Assembly (NCBI RefSeq): GCF_000017245.1
Contig: NC_009655.1
Span: forward strand, 744,001-808,000
Length of the DNA stretch: 64,000 bases
From: Actinobacillus succinogenes 130Z
GTDB lineage: Bacteria > Pseudomonadota > Gammaproteobacteria > Enterobacterales > Pasteurellaceae
Reading direction: 5' to 3'
The stretch's first letter is position 1. The number at the start of each line of letters is the position of its first letter. Positions 34,503 to 44,350 of the stretch are shown here, in pieces. The translations under genes and the position numbers were made by a program. Below the pieces are notes generated by a model. It was not told the origin of the DNA. It saw only the letters and a program-made list of their open reading frames with translations, and did no database searches.

Positions 34503-36473
34503 ATGAAAAAGACACATTTTGCATTGCTGCCTGTGGCGGCGTTTGTGGCGATGTCCGTGCAGGCGGCCGCGTCGGAGCAATTGGATACTATCGATGTGGT
34601 GAGTGACAACTTTTCTCCGCAGGCGGAAAATATCGCTGCCAAAGGGGTTACGAAAGTTCGCCAGGCGACTAAAATGTCCGATGTTATCCGCGGTGTTCCC
34701 GGTGTAAACGTTAACGGTGCGCGTTCCGCGGTCGAGCGTTATAATATTCGCGGCGTCAGCGAAGAATATCTTAATATTACTATCGACGGAGCCCGTCAAA
34801 ACGGTTATTCGTTCCATCATAACGGTAACTACGGGATTGATCCTGAGATTTTAAAACGGGTCGAGGTTGATGTCGGTTCGAACTCCGTTTCCACCGGTGC
34901 CGGTTCTCTCGGCGGTTCGATTAAATTCGAAACCGTTGATGCCGCAGATATGTTGGAAGAAGGTGAAAATTTCGGTGGTAAAGTAAAATACGGTTACGGT
35001 TCGAACGGTGATTCCAACCAAGGCACTGCCATGCTGTACGGACGTAGCGGTAATCTGGATTTATTGGGCTATTTCAACTATCGTCACCAGCGTGACGGGG
35101 AAGACGGTAACGGCCTGAAGAACAAAAATAAAGGTCATTTATCCAACTATTTATTCAAAGCCAAGTACAATATCAGCAACGAGCAATGGATTAAAGCTTC
35201 CGCCGAACGTTATACCAACACGGCATTAAGCTGTTATCGTGCCAATATGGGGATGTGTCTGGGCGATGTGCCGCAACCGGGCGAGGAGGGGTATAATGAG
35301 GCGAGCCATGGCAAAGCTTACACCGAACTGACCCGTAAAACCTATACTCTTTCTTACGGTTTTAATCCGGAAAACAACAAGTGGGTTAATATCAAGGCGA
35401 ACGCCTATAATACGGAAACCGAAGCGGCTTCAATGGGTTCGCCGAAGTCTAAAGTCCGTACGGTCGGCGGTACGCTTTCCAATACGTCCGAATTCGATTT
35501 GGGCGTAACAAACCATCAACTATTAGTCGGCGGCGAATATTACAATACTAAAGCACAGGCATTAGGTGCGGCGAATAACGCCTACGTGGCAAATATGGAC
35601 AGCACTTCGGTTTATGTTGAAGATAAGATCGCGCTAGGCAATCTGATGATTATTCCCGGCGTTCGTTTTGATCACCATAAAGCGGATTTAGCCAGCGATT
35701 TCGATAAATCCTACCATCGTTTTTCAAAAGCCTTGGGGTTGAAATACAGCTTAACGGATAACTTGATGGTATTCGCCAACTATACCGAATTGTTCAAAGG
35801 TCCGGATGCCGGTGAGATCTATTTACGCGGAACCCGTGCTTATGACGGTAATTTAGAAGCGGCACGCGGCGATAATAAAGAAGTCGGTTTCAGCTATGCC
35901 AAAGACGGTCTGTTTTCCGATGTCGACGGTTTTTCCTTCACCGCCAAATATTTCAAAACCGATTATGAAAATATCAACCAAACCGTTAGAGCTAATCGTT
36001 GTGTAAATACCAATGCGGTAAGCAGCGGCAGTATTTACTGTAGCCTGGGCGAAGTCGACGTCAAAGGGGTGGAAGCGTCAGCCAAATACCGTTATGACAA
36101 CACGGCGTTTTCCGTTAGTTATGCCCGCGCCAGAAGCGAACAAAAATCTACCGGTTTAGCCGCTTTTTCCGATACCGGTGATCGCTATAACTTCACTTTA
36201 AGTTAATATATTCCGTCGGCGCAGGTTGAATTGGGCTGGAATACGATGTATGTGCGTGCGATTGATATGGATGATTCTACGCTTAAAGAAAGTTATGCGG
36301 TCAGTAATATGTATGTTTCTTGGTCGCCAAAACAAATTAAAGGCTTAGAATTAACCGCAGGTATTGATAATATCTTTGATAAAGCTTACAAAGATCACAG
36401 TACTCAGTATTATGATTCCGTTGATTACGACCCGGGTCGCAACTACAAACTCAGCGTTTCCTACAAATTTTAA
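34503..36473 (+). pseudogene. TonB-dependent haem/transferrin-type receptor interrupted by an in-frame stop
   Basis: One reading frame runs from the ATG at 34503 to the stop at 36473 (656 codons) but is broken by TAA at 36204-36206, codon 568. No frame change occurs: NFTLS is followed after the stop by YIPSAQVELGWN, and downstream sequence continues with IDNIFDKAYKDHS and the terminal outer-membrane Phe (YKLSVSYKF). The N-terminus has a signal peptide (to VQAAAS), TonB box-like LDTIDVV and a plug domain (NIRGVSEEYLNITIDGAR). It resembles the haemoglobin/transferrin/lactoferrin receptor family. A truncated barrel lacking the last strands would not be expected to assemble. A sequencing error or recoding are alternatives. 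Confidence 0.85.
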
Positions 36474-36482
36474 TTAAACGGC

Positions 36483-36512
36483 AAGGCGGATGGTGAATCC
36501 GCCTTTGTTTTT
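36483..36512 (+). terminator. Terminator after the receptor gene
   Basis: AAGGCGGAT and ATCCGCCTT pair around GGTGA and are followed by TGTTTTT, 9 bp after the final stop of the receptor frame. Confidence 0.88.
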
Positions 36513-36711
36513 GAAAAACTTTCGTTTTTTGAACCGCACTTTTGTGCTATATTTATCCTATTAGCCGAAAGTTCACGCAAACATCCGAATTTAAACTTTA
36601 CTTTTATAGGACAGGTGGAGTAAAATTACGACCCTTATTGAGTAAGTTGCTCAGTAATTTTGCAAAATTAACTAAACTTATTATCAAATTTTTTACTAGA
36701 GGTGATGGCAT

Positions 36712-36927
36712 ATGCCAGTAATTAAAGTACGTGAAAACGAATCATTTGACGTTGCATTACGTCGTTTTAAACGCTCTTGCGAAAAAGCGGGTATTTTAGC
36801 AGAAGTTCGCGCTCGCGAATTCTATGAAAAACCGACAACGATTCGTAAACGTGAAAACGCAACTCGTGCAAAACGTCATGCGAAACGTGTAGCTCGCGAA
36901 AACGCACGTAACACACGTTTATACTAA
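36712..36927 (+). CDS. rpsU: 30S ribosomal protein bS21
   Basis: A 71-residue basic protein of the small subunit, starting MPVIKVRENESFDVALRRF. It leads the macromolecular-synthesis operon rpsU-dnaG-rpoD. The 200-bp leader holds an uptake word (about 36533) and an imperfect hairpin TTATTGAG/CTCAGTAA near 36637-36658 that could have a regulatory role. A GAGGTGATG ribosome site lies upstream. Confidence 0.99.
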   Translation: MPVIKVRENESFDVALRRFKRSCEKAGILAEVRAREFYEKPTTIRKRENATRAKRHAKRVARENARNTRLY

Positions 36928-36957
36928 TTCGTCACGTAAACGAATTAAAACCCGAGT

Positions 36958-36997
36958 TCAACAAACCGTGATGCCAGTGGGATCGCGGTTTTGTTGC
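36958..36997 (+). terminator. Hairpin between rpsU and dnaG
   Basis: AACAAACCGTGAT and ATCGCGGTTTTGTT pair imperfectly (one G-T, one bulge) around CCAGTGGG and are followed by TGCTTT. In E. coli a terminator at this place lowers dnaG relative to rpsU; the same role is likely here. Confidence 0.7.
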
Positions 36998-37019
36998 TTT
37001 AGACGCAGGAGAATTTACC

Positions 37020-38783
37020 ATGGCAGGACATATTCCACGCGATTTCATCAATGATATTGTCGCTCAAGCGGATATTGTGGATGTGGTGGGTTCCCGCGTT
37101 AAACTGAAAAAAGCGGGCACTAATAATTATCAGGCGTGCTGCCCTTTTCATCATGAAAAAACGCCTTCTTTTACCGTCAGTAAAAACAAACAGTTTTATC
37201 ATTGTTTCGGATGCGGCGCTCACGGTAATGCGCTGAATTTTTTAATGGAATACGATAAACTGGAGTTTGTGGAAGCGGTTGAGGAATTAGCCGGAATGCT
37301 GGGGCTGGATGTTCCGCGGGAACAGTATGCCGAGCGTAAAAATTCAAAAACATCCGTCAGTTTTAAAACTAAGCGCGATTTATATGAATTAATGCAGAAC
37401 ATTGCCGAGCAGTATCAAAATCAGCTTACCGCCTCCATTCCCGCCCAAGCCTATTTGCAGCAACGCGGTTTGTCCGAAGATGTGGTTAAAAAATTCGGTA
37501 TCGGTTATGTTCCGGACAGTTTCGATTTTGTTTTGCGCAATTTCGGCAAGACTAAAGAAGAACAAGAACGTTTGTTCGCTTTGGGTATGCTGAAACGCAA
37601 CGAACGCGGTGCGCTTTATGATGCGTTTCGTCACCGTATTATGTTTCCGATCCGGGATCGCCGAGGACGGGTTATCGCTTTCGGCGGGCGCGTAATGGGC
37701 GACGGGACGCCGAAATATCTGAATTCGCCGGAAACCGTGACGTACCATAAAGGACGCGAACTTTACGGGTTATACGAAGCGTTGCAGGCGAACGAATCGC
37801 CGGAAATGCTGGTGGTGGTCGAAGGCTATATGGATGTGGCGGCGCTTGCCCAATTCGGTGTGGATTATGCCGTGGCGTCGCTGGGTACGGCGACGACACC
37901 CGAACAAATCCAATTGGTGTTCAGAGCGACGGAACAGGTGATTTGTTGTTATGACGGTGACCGTGCCGGACGTGCCGCCGCCTGGCGCGCATTGGAAAAT
38001 GCGCTGCCTTATTTAGAGGACGGTCGTCAGTTAAAATTCATTTTTCTACCGGAAAAAGAAGATCCCGATACTTATATCCGTCAATACGGTAAAGCGGGGT
38101 TTGAATCCTATATTCAAAAAGCGCAAACCCTGCATGATTTTCTGTTTGATCATTTGTTGCAGCAAGTGGATCTTTCCACCAAAGAAGGTAAAAGCAAATT
38201 AGCCGCCTTGGCTGTGCCGTTGATTAATCGTGTGGCGGGCGACATGTTACGGGTGTATTTGCAGAATACGCTGGCGTTGAAACTCGGTATTCTCGATCCG
38301 GTTCAGATCGAAAAATTGTTCGCTAAAGGCGGACAACCGGAAAAAAGTGCGGTCCAAAAAATACCGGAAATGAAACGTACGCCGATGCGGGTTTTGATTG
38401 CGTTGTTACTGCAAAATCCCGAATTGGCGCAACTGCCTTATACGCTGGATGCCTTTAAAGAACTGAAAACGGATGTAAACGGTTTGGATTTGTTGGAAAA
38501 TCTGACCGCACTTTGCCGTGAGAACGTCGGTATTACTATGGGGCAGATTCTGGAATATTTTCGTGGTACAAATTACGCCAAGCCCCTTGAAATCCTGTCG
38601 GTATGGGATCATTTAATTGAAAGTGACAATATTACCGTGACATTTATCGATACGCTTGCGTTTTTCGCCAATCAACTGCAATCGCAACGCATTGAGGATT
38701 TGATCGCCAAAGATCGTCAATTAGGCCTGGATTTGGATGAAAAACAAGAACTTGCACAATTATTAAGCCGAAATCCGGAGTAA
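37020..38783 (+). CDS. dnaG: DNA primase
   Basis: Makes RNA primers at the replication fork. The 587-residue protein has the zinc-binding domain (CCPFHHEKTPSF ... CFGCGAHGN), the RNAP/TOPRIM core (RDRRGRVIAFGGR, VVVEGYMDV, CCYDGDRAGRAA) and a C-terminal DnaB-interacting helical domain. It is second in the rpsU-dnaG-rpoD operon. Two uptake words fall in the C-terminal part (38345 and 38504). Confidence 0.98.
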   Translation: MAGHIPRDFINDIVAQADIVDVVGSRVKLKKAGTNNYQACCPFHHEKTPSFTVSKNKQFYHCFGCGAHGNALNFLMEYDKLEFVEAVEELAGMLGLDVPREQYAERKNSKTSVSFKTKRDLYELMQNIAEQYQNQLTASIPAQAYLQQRGLSEDVVKKFGIGYVPDSFDFVLRNFGKTKEEQERLFALGMLKRNERGALYDAFRHRIMFPIRDRRGRVIAFGGRVMGDGTPKYLNSPETVTYHKGRELYGLYEALQANESPEMLVVVEGYMDVAALAQFGVDYAVASLGTATTPEQIQLVFRATEQVICCYDGDRAGRAAAWRALENALPYLEDGRQLKFIFLPEKEDPDTYIRQYGKAGFESYIQKAQTLHDFLFDHLLQQVDLSTKEGKSKLAALAVPLINRVAGDMLRVYLQNTLALKLGILDPVQIEKLFAKGGQPEKSAVQKIPEMKRTPMRVLIALLLQNPELAQLPYTLDAFKELKTDVNGLDLLENLTALCRENVGITMGQILEYFRGTNYAKPLEILSVWDHLIESDNITVTFIDTLAFFANQLQSQRIEDLIAKDRQLGLDLDEKQELAQLLSRNPE

Positions 38784-38864
38784 AACAGTTCTAGGTAAAC
38801 TGTCATAACAATGTTAAAATTTATTTCTTTATAAGAACAGCAAATTAATCAAAGGCGGATCACT

Positions 38865-40736
38865 ATGGAGCACAATCCACAATCTCAATTGAAATTGTTA
38901 ATCGCTCAAGGGAAAGAGCAGGGGTATTTAACCTTTGCGGAAGTGAATGATCACCTCCCTGAAGATTTGGTGGATACCGATCAAATCGAAGACATTATTC
39001 AAATGATTAATGATATGGGTATTCAAGTGTTGGAAACCGCACCGGATGCCGATGATCTTTTGTTAAACGAAAATATTACCGATACCGATGAAGATGCGGT
39101 GGAAGAGGCTACGCAGGTGCTTTCCAGCGTAGAATCCGAACTTGGTCGCACCACGGATCCGGTGCGTATGTATATGCGCGAAATGGGCAGTGTGGAATTG
39201 CTTGACCGGGAAGGGGAAATCGGTATCGCCAAACGTATCGAGGACGGGATCAACGAAGTGCAAAGTGCCATTGCGGAATATCCGGAAGGTATCACTTATT
39301 TGCTCGATCAATATGCACAAGTGGAAGAAGGTGGTATTCGTTTGGCGGATTTGATTACCGGTTTTGTGGATCCGACGGTAGAAGAAAGCGCGGATGAATT
39401 CAGTGACGATTTAGCGGATGACGAAGATGCGGATGTCGAGGTGGATGCGGATTTGGATGATGAAAACGAAGATGAAGAAGATAACAACGATAACAGCAGC
39501 TCCTCCGACGACAATGACAATTCTATCGATCCGGAAGTCGCTCGTGAAAAATTCTATGCGTTAAGAGATCAACATGACAAAACTATCGCGACGATTGCCA
39601 AACACGGTCGCGGCAGTGCGAAAGCGCGCGAGCAAATGAAAGCGTTGTCCGAGATTTTTACCCAATTCCGTTTGGTGCCGCGTCAATTTGACGTATTAGT
39701 GATTCCGATGCGCAAGATGATGAAGCGTATTCGCGCCGAAGAGCGCCAAATTCAGCGTTGGGCGGTCGATTACGCCAGAATGCCGAAAGACGAATTCGTT
39801 AAAGTTTTTTCTACCGGCAAGGAAACCAATGACGCATGGTTAACCAAGTTATTGGGCGGTAAAAAACCTTATGCGGAGAAATTGGCAAAATATGCGGATA
39901 ATATTCGCGCATCCATTGCCAGATTACAGAACCTGGAACAGGAAGCCCATTTAACTATCGAACAAATTCGGAATATCGGCGATCGTATTTCTCAAGGCGA
40001 ATTAAAGGCTCGTCGCGCCAAAAAAGAAATGGTGGAAGCGAACCTGCGTTTAGTTATCTCCATTGCGAAAAAATATACCAACCGTGGTCTGCAGTTCTTG
40101 GATTTAATTCAGGAAGGTAACATCGGTTTAATGAAAGCGGTAGATAAATTTGAGTATCGTCGCGGTTATAAATTTTCGACTTATGCCACATGGTGGATTC
40201 GTCAGGCGATTACCCGTTCCATTGCCGATCAGGCGCGTACCATACGTATTCCTGTTCATATGATTGAAACCATTAATAAGTTAAACCGGATTTCCCGTCA
40301 ATGTTTACAGGAAATGGGGCGTGAAGCGACTCCGGAAGAATTGGCGGAACGCATGGGCATGCCGGAAGATAAAATCCGCAAAGTGCTGAAAATTGCTAAA
40401 GAACCGATTTCGATGGAAACGCCGATTGGCGATGACGATGATTCCCATTTAGGCGACTTCATTGAAGACAGTACGCTAGAACTGCCGTTAGACAGCGCAA
40501 CGGCTCAAAGTCTGAAAGTGGCAACTCATGAAGTGCTGGAAGGTTTAACACCGCGTGAAGCGAAAGTGTTACGGATGCGTTTCGGGATTGATATGAATAC
40601 GGATCATACGCTGGAAGAAGTGGGTAAACAGTTCGATGTGACGCGTGAACGTATTCGTCAGATTGAAGCGAAAGCACTGCGTAAATTGCGTCATCCGAGT
40701 CGCTCGGAAACTTTACGCAGTTTCTTAGACGAGTAG
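38865..40736 (+). CDS. rpoD: RNA polymerase sigma factor RpoD (sigma 70)
   Basis: Primary sigma factor. The 623 residues include region 1.1, region 1.2 (DPVRMYMREMG), the non-conserved region with a long acidic Asp/Ser/Asn run (~180-225), region 2 (NLRLVISIAKKYTNRGLQF, YATWWIRQAITRSI), region 3 and region 4 (VTRERIRQIEAKALRKLRH). It closes the macromolecular-synthesis operon; a terminator follows. Confidence 0.99.
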   Translation: MEHNPQSQLKLLIAQGKEQGYLTFAEVNDHLPEDLVDTDQIEDIIQMINDMGIQVLETAPDADDLLLNENITDTDEDAVEEATQVLSSVESELGRTTDPVRMYMREMGSVELLDREGEIGIAKRIEDGINEVQSAIAEYPEGITYLLDQYAQVEEGGIRLADLITGFVDPTVEESADEFSDDLADDEDADVEVDADLDDENEDEEDNNDNSSSSDDNDNSIDPEVAREKFYALRDQHDKTIATIAKHGRGSAKAREQMKALSEIFTQFRLVPRQFDVLVIPMRKMMKRIRAEERQIQRWAVDYARMPKDEFVKVFSTGKETNDAWLTKLLGGKKPYAEKLAKYADNIRASIARLQNLEQEAHLTIEQIRNIGDRISQGELKARRAKKEMVEANLRLVISIAKKYTNRGLQFLDLIQEGNIGLMKAVDKFEYRRGYKFSTYATWWIRQAITRSIADQARTIRIPVHMIETINKLNRISRQCLQEMGREATPEELAERMGMPEDKIRKVLKIAKEPISMETPIGDDDDSHLGDFIEDSTLELPLDSATAQSLKVATHEVLEGLTPREAKVLRMRFGIDMNTDHTLEEVGKQFDVTRERIRQIEAKALRKLRHPSRSETLRSFLDE

Positions 40737-40758
40737 CGTTTTCTACCTTTTATGGAAG

Positions 40759-40790
40759 ATCCGCCTCATGCAGGCGGATTTTTTTATTTT
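40759..40790. terminator. Terminator after rpoD, convergent with tadA
   Basis: ATCCGCCT and AGGCGGAT pair around CATGC and a run of seven T follows. It overlaps the last codons of tadA on the other strand. Confidence 0.92.
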
Positions 40791-41332
40791 TCTTCATTTT
40801 CTTCGGTGGTTTTTAGCGTTGCTTGGCGAGCCGATTTCTTCATTTTTTGCTGTTGTCGTCGCATTTTGAAAAAATCGCTCAATTTTTGACCGCACTTTTC
40901 CGCCAATACTCCGCCGGTGACTTCAATGACATGGTTCATTTTATAATCTTCAAAAAAATGGAAACGGGAACCGACCGCTCCGGTTTTCTCATCCGCCGCA
41001 CCGAATACCAGCCGTTTTATTCGACTGTGTAGAATCGCACCGGCACACATGGTACAAGGTTCCAATGTGACGTAAAGCGTGCAATTCAATAACCGATAAT
41101 TCTGAATTTTTTGCGCTCCCCGGCGCAACGCAACAATCTCCGCATGGGCCGTCGGATCACTGTGAATAATCGACAAATTCCAGCCTTCGCCGATAATTTG
41201 ATTATGTTCATCCACCAACACCGCTCCGACGGGAATTTCACCCAGCATTCGTGCTTTATCGGCAAGCGCGAGGGCATGATTCATGAAGAATTCATCGAGT
41301 GTGGTTTGATTTTGGGGTATTGATGTGTTCAT
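40784..41332 (-). CDS. tadA: tRNA-specific adenosine deaminase
   Basis: Converts A34 of tRNA-Arg(ACG) to inosine. The 182-residue protein has the deaminase motif HAEIVALR and zinc motif PCTMCAGAI, and GAADEKTGAVGS. The ~25-residue C-terminal tail is basic then acidic (KMRRQQQKMKKSARQ to TTEENEEK). The ATG at 41332 has no clear ribosome site; a second ATG at 41284 begins closer to the conserved core and is a possible alternative. Confidence 0.95.
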   Translation of the reverse strand: MNTSIPQNQTTLDEFFMNHALALADKARMLGEIPVGAVLVDEHNQIIGEGWNLSIIHSDPTAHAEIVALRRGAQKIQNYRLLNCTLYVTLEPCTMCAGAILHSRIKRLVFGAADEKTGAVGSRFHFFEDYKMNHVIEVTGGVLAEKCGQKLSDFFKMRRQQQKMKKSARQATLKTTEENEEK

Positions 41333-41388
41333 TGTTTTTTATTTTAATCGCTTACTAACTGGTTTTCTTATTTTCTTACTTTCTTATC

Positions 41389-41852
41389 TTCTTACTTTCT
41401 TTGCTTCGCCAAAGAAAGTAAGCAAAGAAAGACGACCCCGTTTTGCCTTGTTTCCTGAAAATACTTAAATTTGCTTCACGAAAATCTTGTAAACTCGCTG
41501 CGCTCAGACAAACAAGATTTTCTACCAATTTAACCGTTTTCAGGCGGCAAAAAGGGGAAAGTACCGACGCATTAAAATTATAGTCTTTTCAACGAATTAT
41601 AAAAAACATTCAGAAATTTAACCGCACTTTTATATTACGCTCCAAGGGGGCCCCGTCTGAGGTGCCTGAGCGACTTGAAATTTTCAGGAAAATAAGTTTG
41701 TTTGAGCGTAGCGAGTTTACTTATTTTCCGTCAAGAAAATTTCAGCCAAGCGAAGAACGGCACCGAAGTCGGGGTGCACTTTCTTTTGCATACTTTTCTT
41801 TGTGCAGGCAAAGAAAAGTATGGAACCTTTGGCGAAGCAAAGAAAGTAAGAA
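41389..41852. repeat. 464-bp non-coding element bounded by perfect 26-bp inverted repeats
   Basis: The left end (41389-41414) and right end (41827-41852) are exact inverted copies containing CTTTGGCGAAGCAAAGAAAG on the right. Internal arms are also complementary: GAAAATCTTG/CAAGATTTTC around 41481-41521, GGAAAATAAG/CTTATTTTCC around 41690-41730, and CCCCG/CGGGG blocks. Two hairpin loops share the same word, GAGCGYAGCGAGTTTAC, in opposite orientation. It ends 6 bp from the thyA stop and begins 56 bp upstream of the tadA start. It has no credible gene and one uptake word (about 41622). No clear target-site duplication is seen. It looks like a MITE-like or repetitive extragenic element. Confidence 0.8.
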
Positions 41853-41858
41853 ATAAAC

Positions 41859-42710
41859 CTATACTGAAAACGGATATTTAATCGGCTCGTGGCACTCATA
41901 TCCCACTACATTGAAATCATCCAAGGTTACCCATGTCTCCAGGTCTTCCAGCGTTTTTATATCCGGATTGATTTCCAGGCGCGGCGACGGGAACGGTCGG
42001 CGTTTGAGTTGTACGTCCCGCATTAAGTCAAGCTGATCTTCATAAATATGGGCGTTGACGATTTTATGGTACGCTTGACCCGGTTTTTTACCGGTAATCT
42101 GTGCCATTAAGGCGAGGAAAGTGAAAACCTGAATCTGGTTAAAATTCAAACCGAGCGGTACGTCACAGGAACGTTGATAGCTGGTTAAATAAAGCGTGTC
42201 GCCCAGTAATGAAAACGTATGGCTGTACATGCAGGGACGCAAGCAACCGAGATCGAATTCTCCCGGATTTAAGAAGGTGAGAATTTCACCGCGATCGTCA
42301 ATACCGCGGCTGAGGTCATCCACGATTTTACGTAGTTGATCTACGGTTTCACCGTTAGGTTTACGCCATGCCCGTCCTTGTACGCCGTATACGCGTCCCA
42401 TGTCGTCGACGCCTTTACGAACAGGATTGTTTAACCAGGCTTGGTTTTCGTTAGCGTTGGCGTCCCAGGTTTTTGCCCCGAGTTTGCGGAAATCCGCCGC
42501 GTTGTCATATCCGCGGATGTAGCCTAAAAATTCGGCGATGGCCGCTTTCCAATAACTTTTGCGGGTAGTGATAATCGGAAATTCGTTAGCCGCCGCATTA
42601 TAGGTTAAATCGGCGTTGATCACGGTGAGACAACGTTTGCCCGTACGCTGGTTTTCCAGCCAGACGCCTTCATCCACAATACGTTGACACAAATCCAAAT
42701 ATTGGCGCAT
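41859..42710 (-). CDS. thyA: Thymidylate synthase
   Basis: Makes dTMP from dUMP with methylene-tetrahydrofolate. The 283-residue protein has the catalytic Cys in LRPCMYSHTFSLL and the dUMP-binding QRSCDVPLGLNFNQIQ. The residue after the catalytic Cys is Met where most enzymes have His (PCH), the form I associate with the Haemophilus-type ThyA. It lies 9 bp after lgt, as in enteric bacteria. It ends just beside the inverted-repeat element. Confidence 0.96.
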   Translation of the reverse strand: MRQYLDLCQRIVDEGVWLENQRTGKRCLTVINADLTYNAAANEFPIITTRKSYWKAAIAEFLGYIRGYDNAADFRKLGAKTWDANANENQAWLNNPVRKGVDDMGRVYGVQGRAWRKPNGETVDQLRKIVDDLSRGIDDRGEILTFLNPGEFDLGCLRPCMYSHTFSLLGDTLYLTSYQRSCDVPLGLNFNQIQVFTFLALMAQITGKKPGQAYHKIVNAHIYEDQLDLMRDVQLKRRPFPSPRLEINPDIKTLEDLETWVTLDDFNVVGYECHEPIKYPFSV

Positions 42711-42719
42711 AAAAACTCC

Positions 42720-43535
42720 TTATTTTTCGACCGCACTTTTACGCGAATAAGCCCAAACCATGACGGCGATACCGATAATGATCATCGGTAGTGACAGCAT
42801 TTGTCCGCGCGTAATAAGATCGCTTGCCGTGTTGACGTGGTGGTCTATTTCGCGTACATATTCCACTAAGAACCGGAAAATGCCGTAACCGATTAAAAAC
42901 AAACCGGAAACCGCACCCAAAGGGCGGGATTTGCGGATAAACAGATTAAGAATAATAAACAGCAATACGCCTTCCAACAGCATTTCGTAAAGTTGGGACG
43001 GGTGTAACGGTACGTCGCCGTGATAACCGTAGGGGAACATAGCCCAAGGTACGGCATCGGGGTTTTCCACCGGACGTCCCCAAAGTTCGTTATTAATAAA
43101 GTTACCGAGACGACCTAATCCTAATCCGAACGGAATCAGCGGGGCAATCAGATCGGCGGTTTGCCAGAAACTACGCTTTTGGCGGATAGAAGTTAACATC
43201 ATGGCGATAATCACACCGATTAAGCCGCCGTGGAAAGACATTCCGCCTTCCCAGATCCGGAACAAATAAAGGGGATCCTGTAAAAAGAGATCGAAATTAT
43301 AGAAAAATACATCGCCGATACGCCCGCCCAGAATCACGCCGGCGAAACAGTTGTAAAGCAATTGTTCGAATTGGTCTTCGTTCCAGACGTCGTTTGATTT
43401 TTTCACCCGGCGTAAGCCCAACCAATAAGCGAAAGCGAAACCCAGTAAATACATCACGCCGTACCAGCGCAGACTGATAGGTCCGATAGAAAAAATAACC
43501 GGATCGATGTAAGGGAGATGAATAAAATTTGTCAT
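42720..43535 (-). CDS. lgt: Prolipoprotein diacylglyceryl transferase
   Basis: Inner-membrane enzyme that adds diacylglycerol to the lipobox Cys of prolipoproteins. The 271 residues show seven membrane segments, the HGGLIGVIIA motif and the Lgt signature GRLGNFINNELWGRP with its catalytic-region Arg, plus HPSQLYEMLLEG. It sits between a TauE/SafE-type permease gene and thyA. Confidence 0.97.
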   Translation of the reverse strand: MTNFIHLPYIDPVIFSIGPISLRWYGVMYLLGFAFAYWLGLRRVKKSNDVWNEDQFEQLLYNCFAGVILGGRIGDVFFYNFDLFLQDPLYLFRIWEGGMSFHGGLIGVIIAMMLTSIRQKRSFWQTADLIAPLIPFGLGLGRLGNFINNELWGRPVENPDAVPWAMFPYGYHGDVPLHPSQLYEMLLEGVLLFIILNLFIRKSRPLGAVSGLFLIGYGIFRFLVEYVREIDHHVNTASDLITRGQMLSLPMIIIGIAVMVWAYSRKSAVEK

Positions 43536-43558
43536 AAAAATCCTGGAATAAATAGCGT

Positions 43559-44350
43559 TTATTCGATAAACATTTTGACGGCAATCAACAGTAAGAAACC
43601 GGCAAAATAACGTTTAAGCTTGGCAACCGGCAGGTTGGTTGCGGTGATCACACCGAATTTGGTGGTAAACATGGAAGTCGCTACAATGCCTAACATAGCG
43701 GGCAGATAAACATAGCCCAGCGACCAGTCCGGCATATTGACATTGTTCCAGCCGCTGGTAATGTAACTCAGGGTACCGGACAACGCCAATAACATACCGC
43801 AGAATGAGGATGAACCTATTGCCTGTCTCATTTCGTAACCGCGACTGTTTAGAAAGGGCACGATAAACCCGCCGCCGCCTATGCCCGCCCCGCTGGATAA
43901 AATTCCGATGACGGAACCGCCGATAATGGCTGCCTGTGCGGTTAACGGTTTATCGCCCATTTTTGATTTGACGGACAAAATCATTTTTGTGGCGAGATAA
44001 ACCACTAACGCGGCGAATATTTTACTTGCCAGTTCACGTGGCAGATTGCTTACAAACAGACTTGCCAGATAAGTGGCGATCATAATGGTAGGCGCAAACA
44101 CTTTCAGTGACGACCAGCGAATATTGCCCATTCTGTAGTGATTATAAGCGGACGACGCCCCGGTGACGATAATAGTGGCAAAAGATGTACCCAGCGCCGT
44201 CGTCATCAATAATGAATCCGGCACGCCCGCCAACGGCAGTAAATAAACCAGAACCGGCACAATAATTAATCCGCCGCCGATACCGAATAATCCCGCCAGA
44301 AAACCAACCAGACAACCGACCAGCAGACACATTAAAAATAACGTTATCAT
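43559..44350 (-). CDS. TauE/SafE (TSUP) family membrane permease
   Basis: A 263-residue protein with about eight membrane helices and the family repeats FLAGLFGIGGGLIIVPVLVY and SSGAGIGGGGFIVPFL. TSUP proteins export sulfite, sulfoacetate or related anions; the substrate here is unknown. It overlaps rppH by 4 bp and precedes lgt by 23 bp, an order I recall from H. influenzae. Confidence 0.93.
   Translation of the reverse strand: MITLFLMCLLVGCLVGFLAGLFGIGGGLIIVPVLVYLLPLAGVPDSLLMTTALGTSFATIIVTGASSAYNHYRMGNIRWSSLKVFAPTIMIATYLASLFVSNLPRELASKIFAALVVYLATKMILSVKSKMGDKPLTAQAAIIGGSVIGILSSGAGIGGGGFIVPFLNSRGYEMRQAIGSSSFCGMLLALSGTLSYITSGWNNVNMPDWSLGYVYLPAMLGIVATSMFTTKFGVITATNLPVAKLKRYFAGFLLLIAVKMFIE

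Noticed and set aside
36231..36473. Separate 80-residue gene after the TonB receptor
   Set aside because: It is in the same frame as the receptor and encodes the missing barrel end; it is the distal part of the interrupted gene.
39308..39520. Serine-rich minus-strand open frame inside rpoD
   Set aside because: It is the mirror of the Asp-rich GAT/GAC run of RpoD, with no start signal.
41717..41899. Minus-strand 60-codon open frame with Cys- and Lys-rich translation
   Set aside because: It lies across the inverted-repeat element and the thyA end; such frames arise from the repeat itself and it has no ribosome site.
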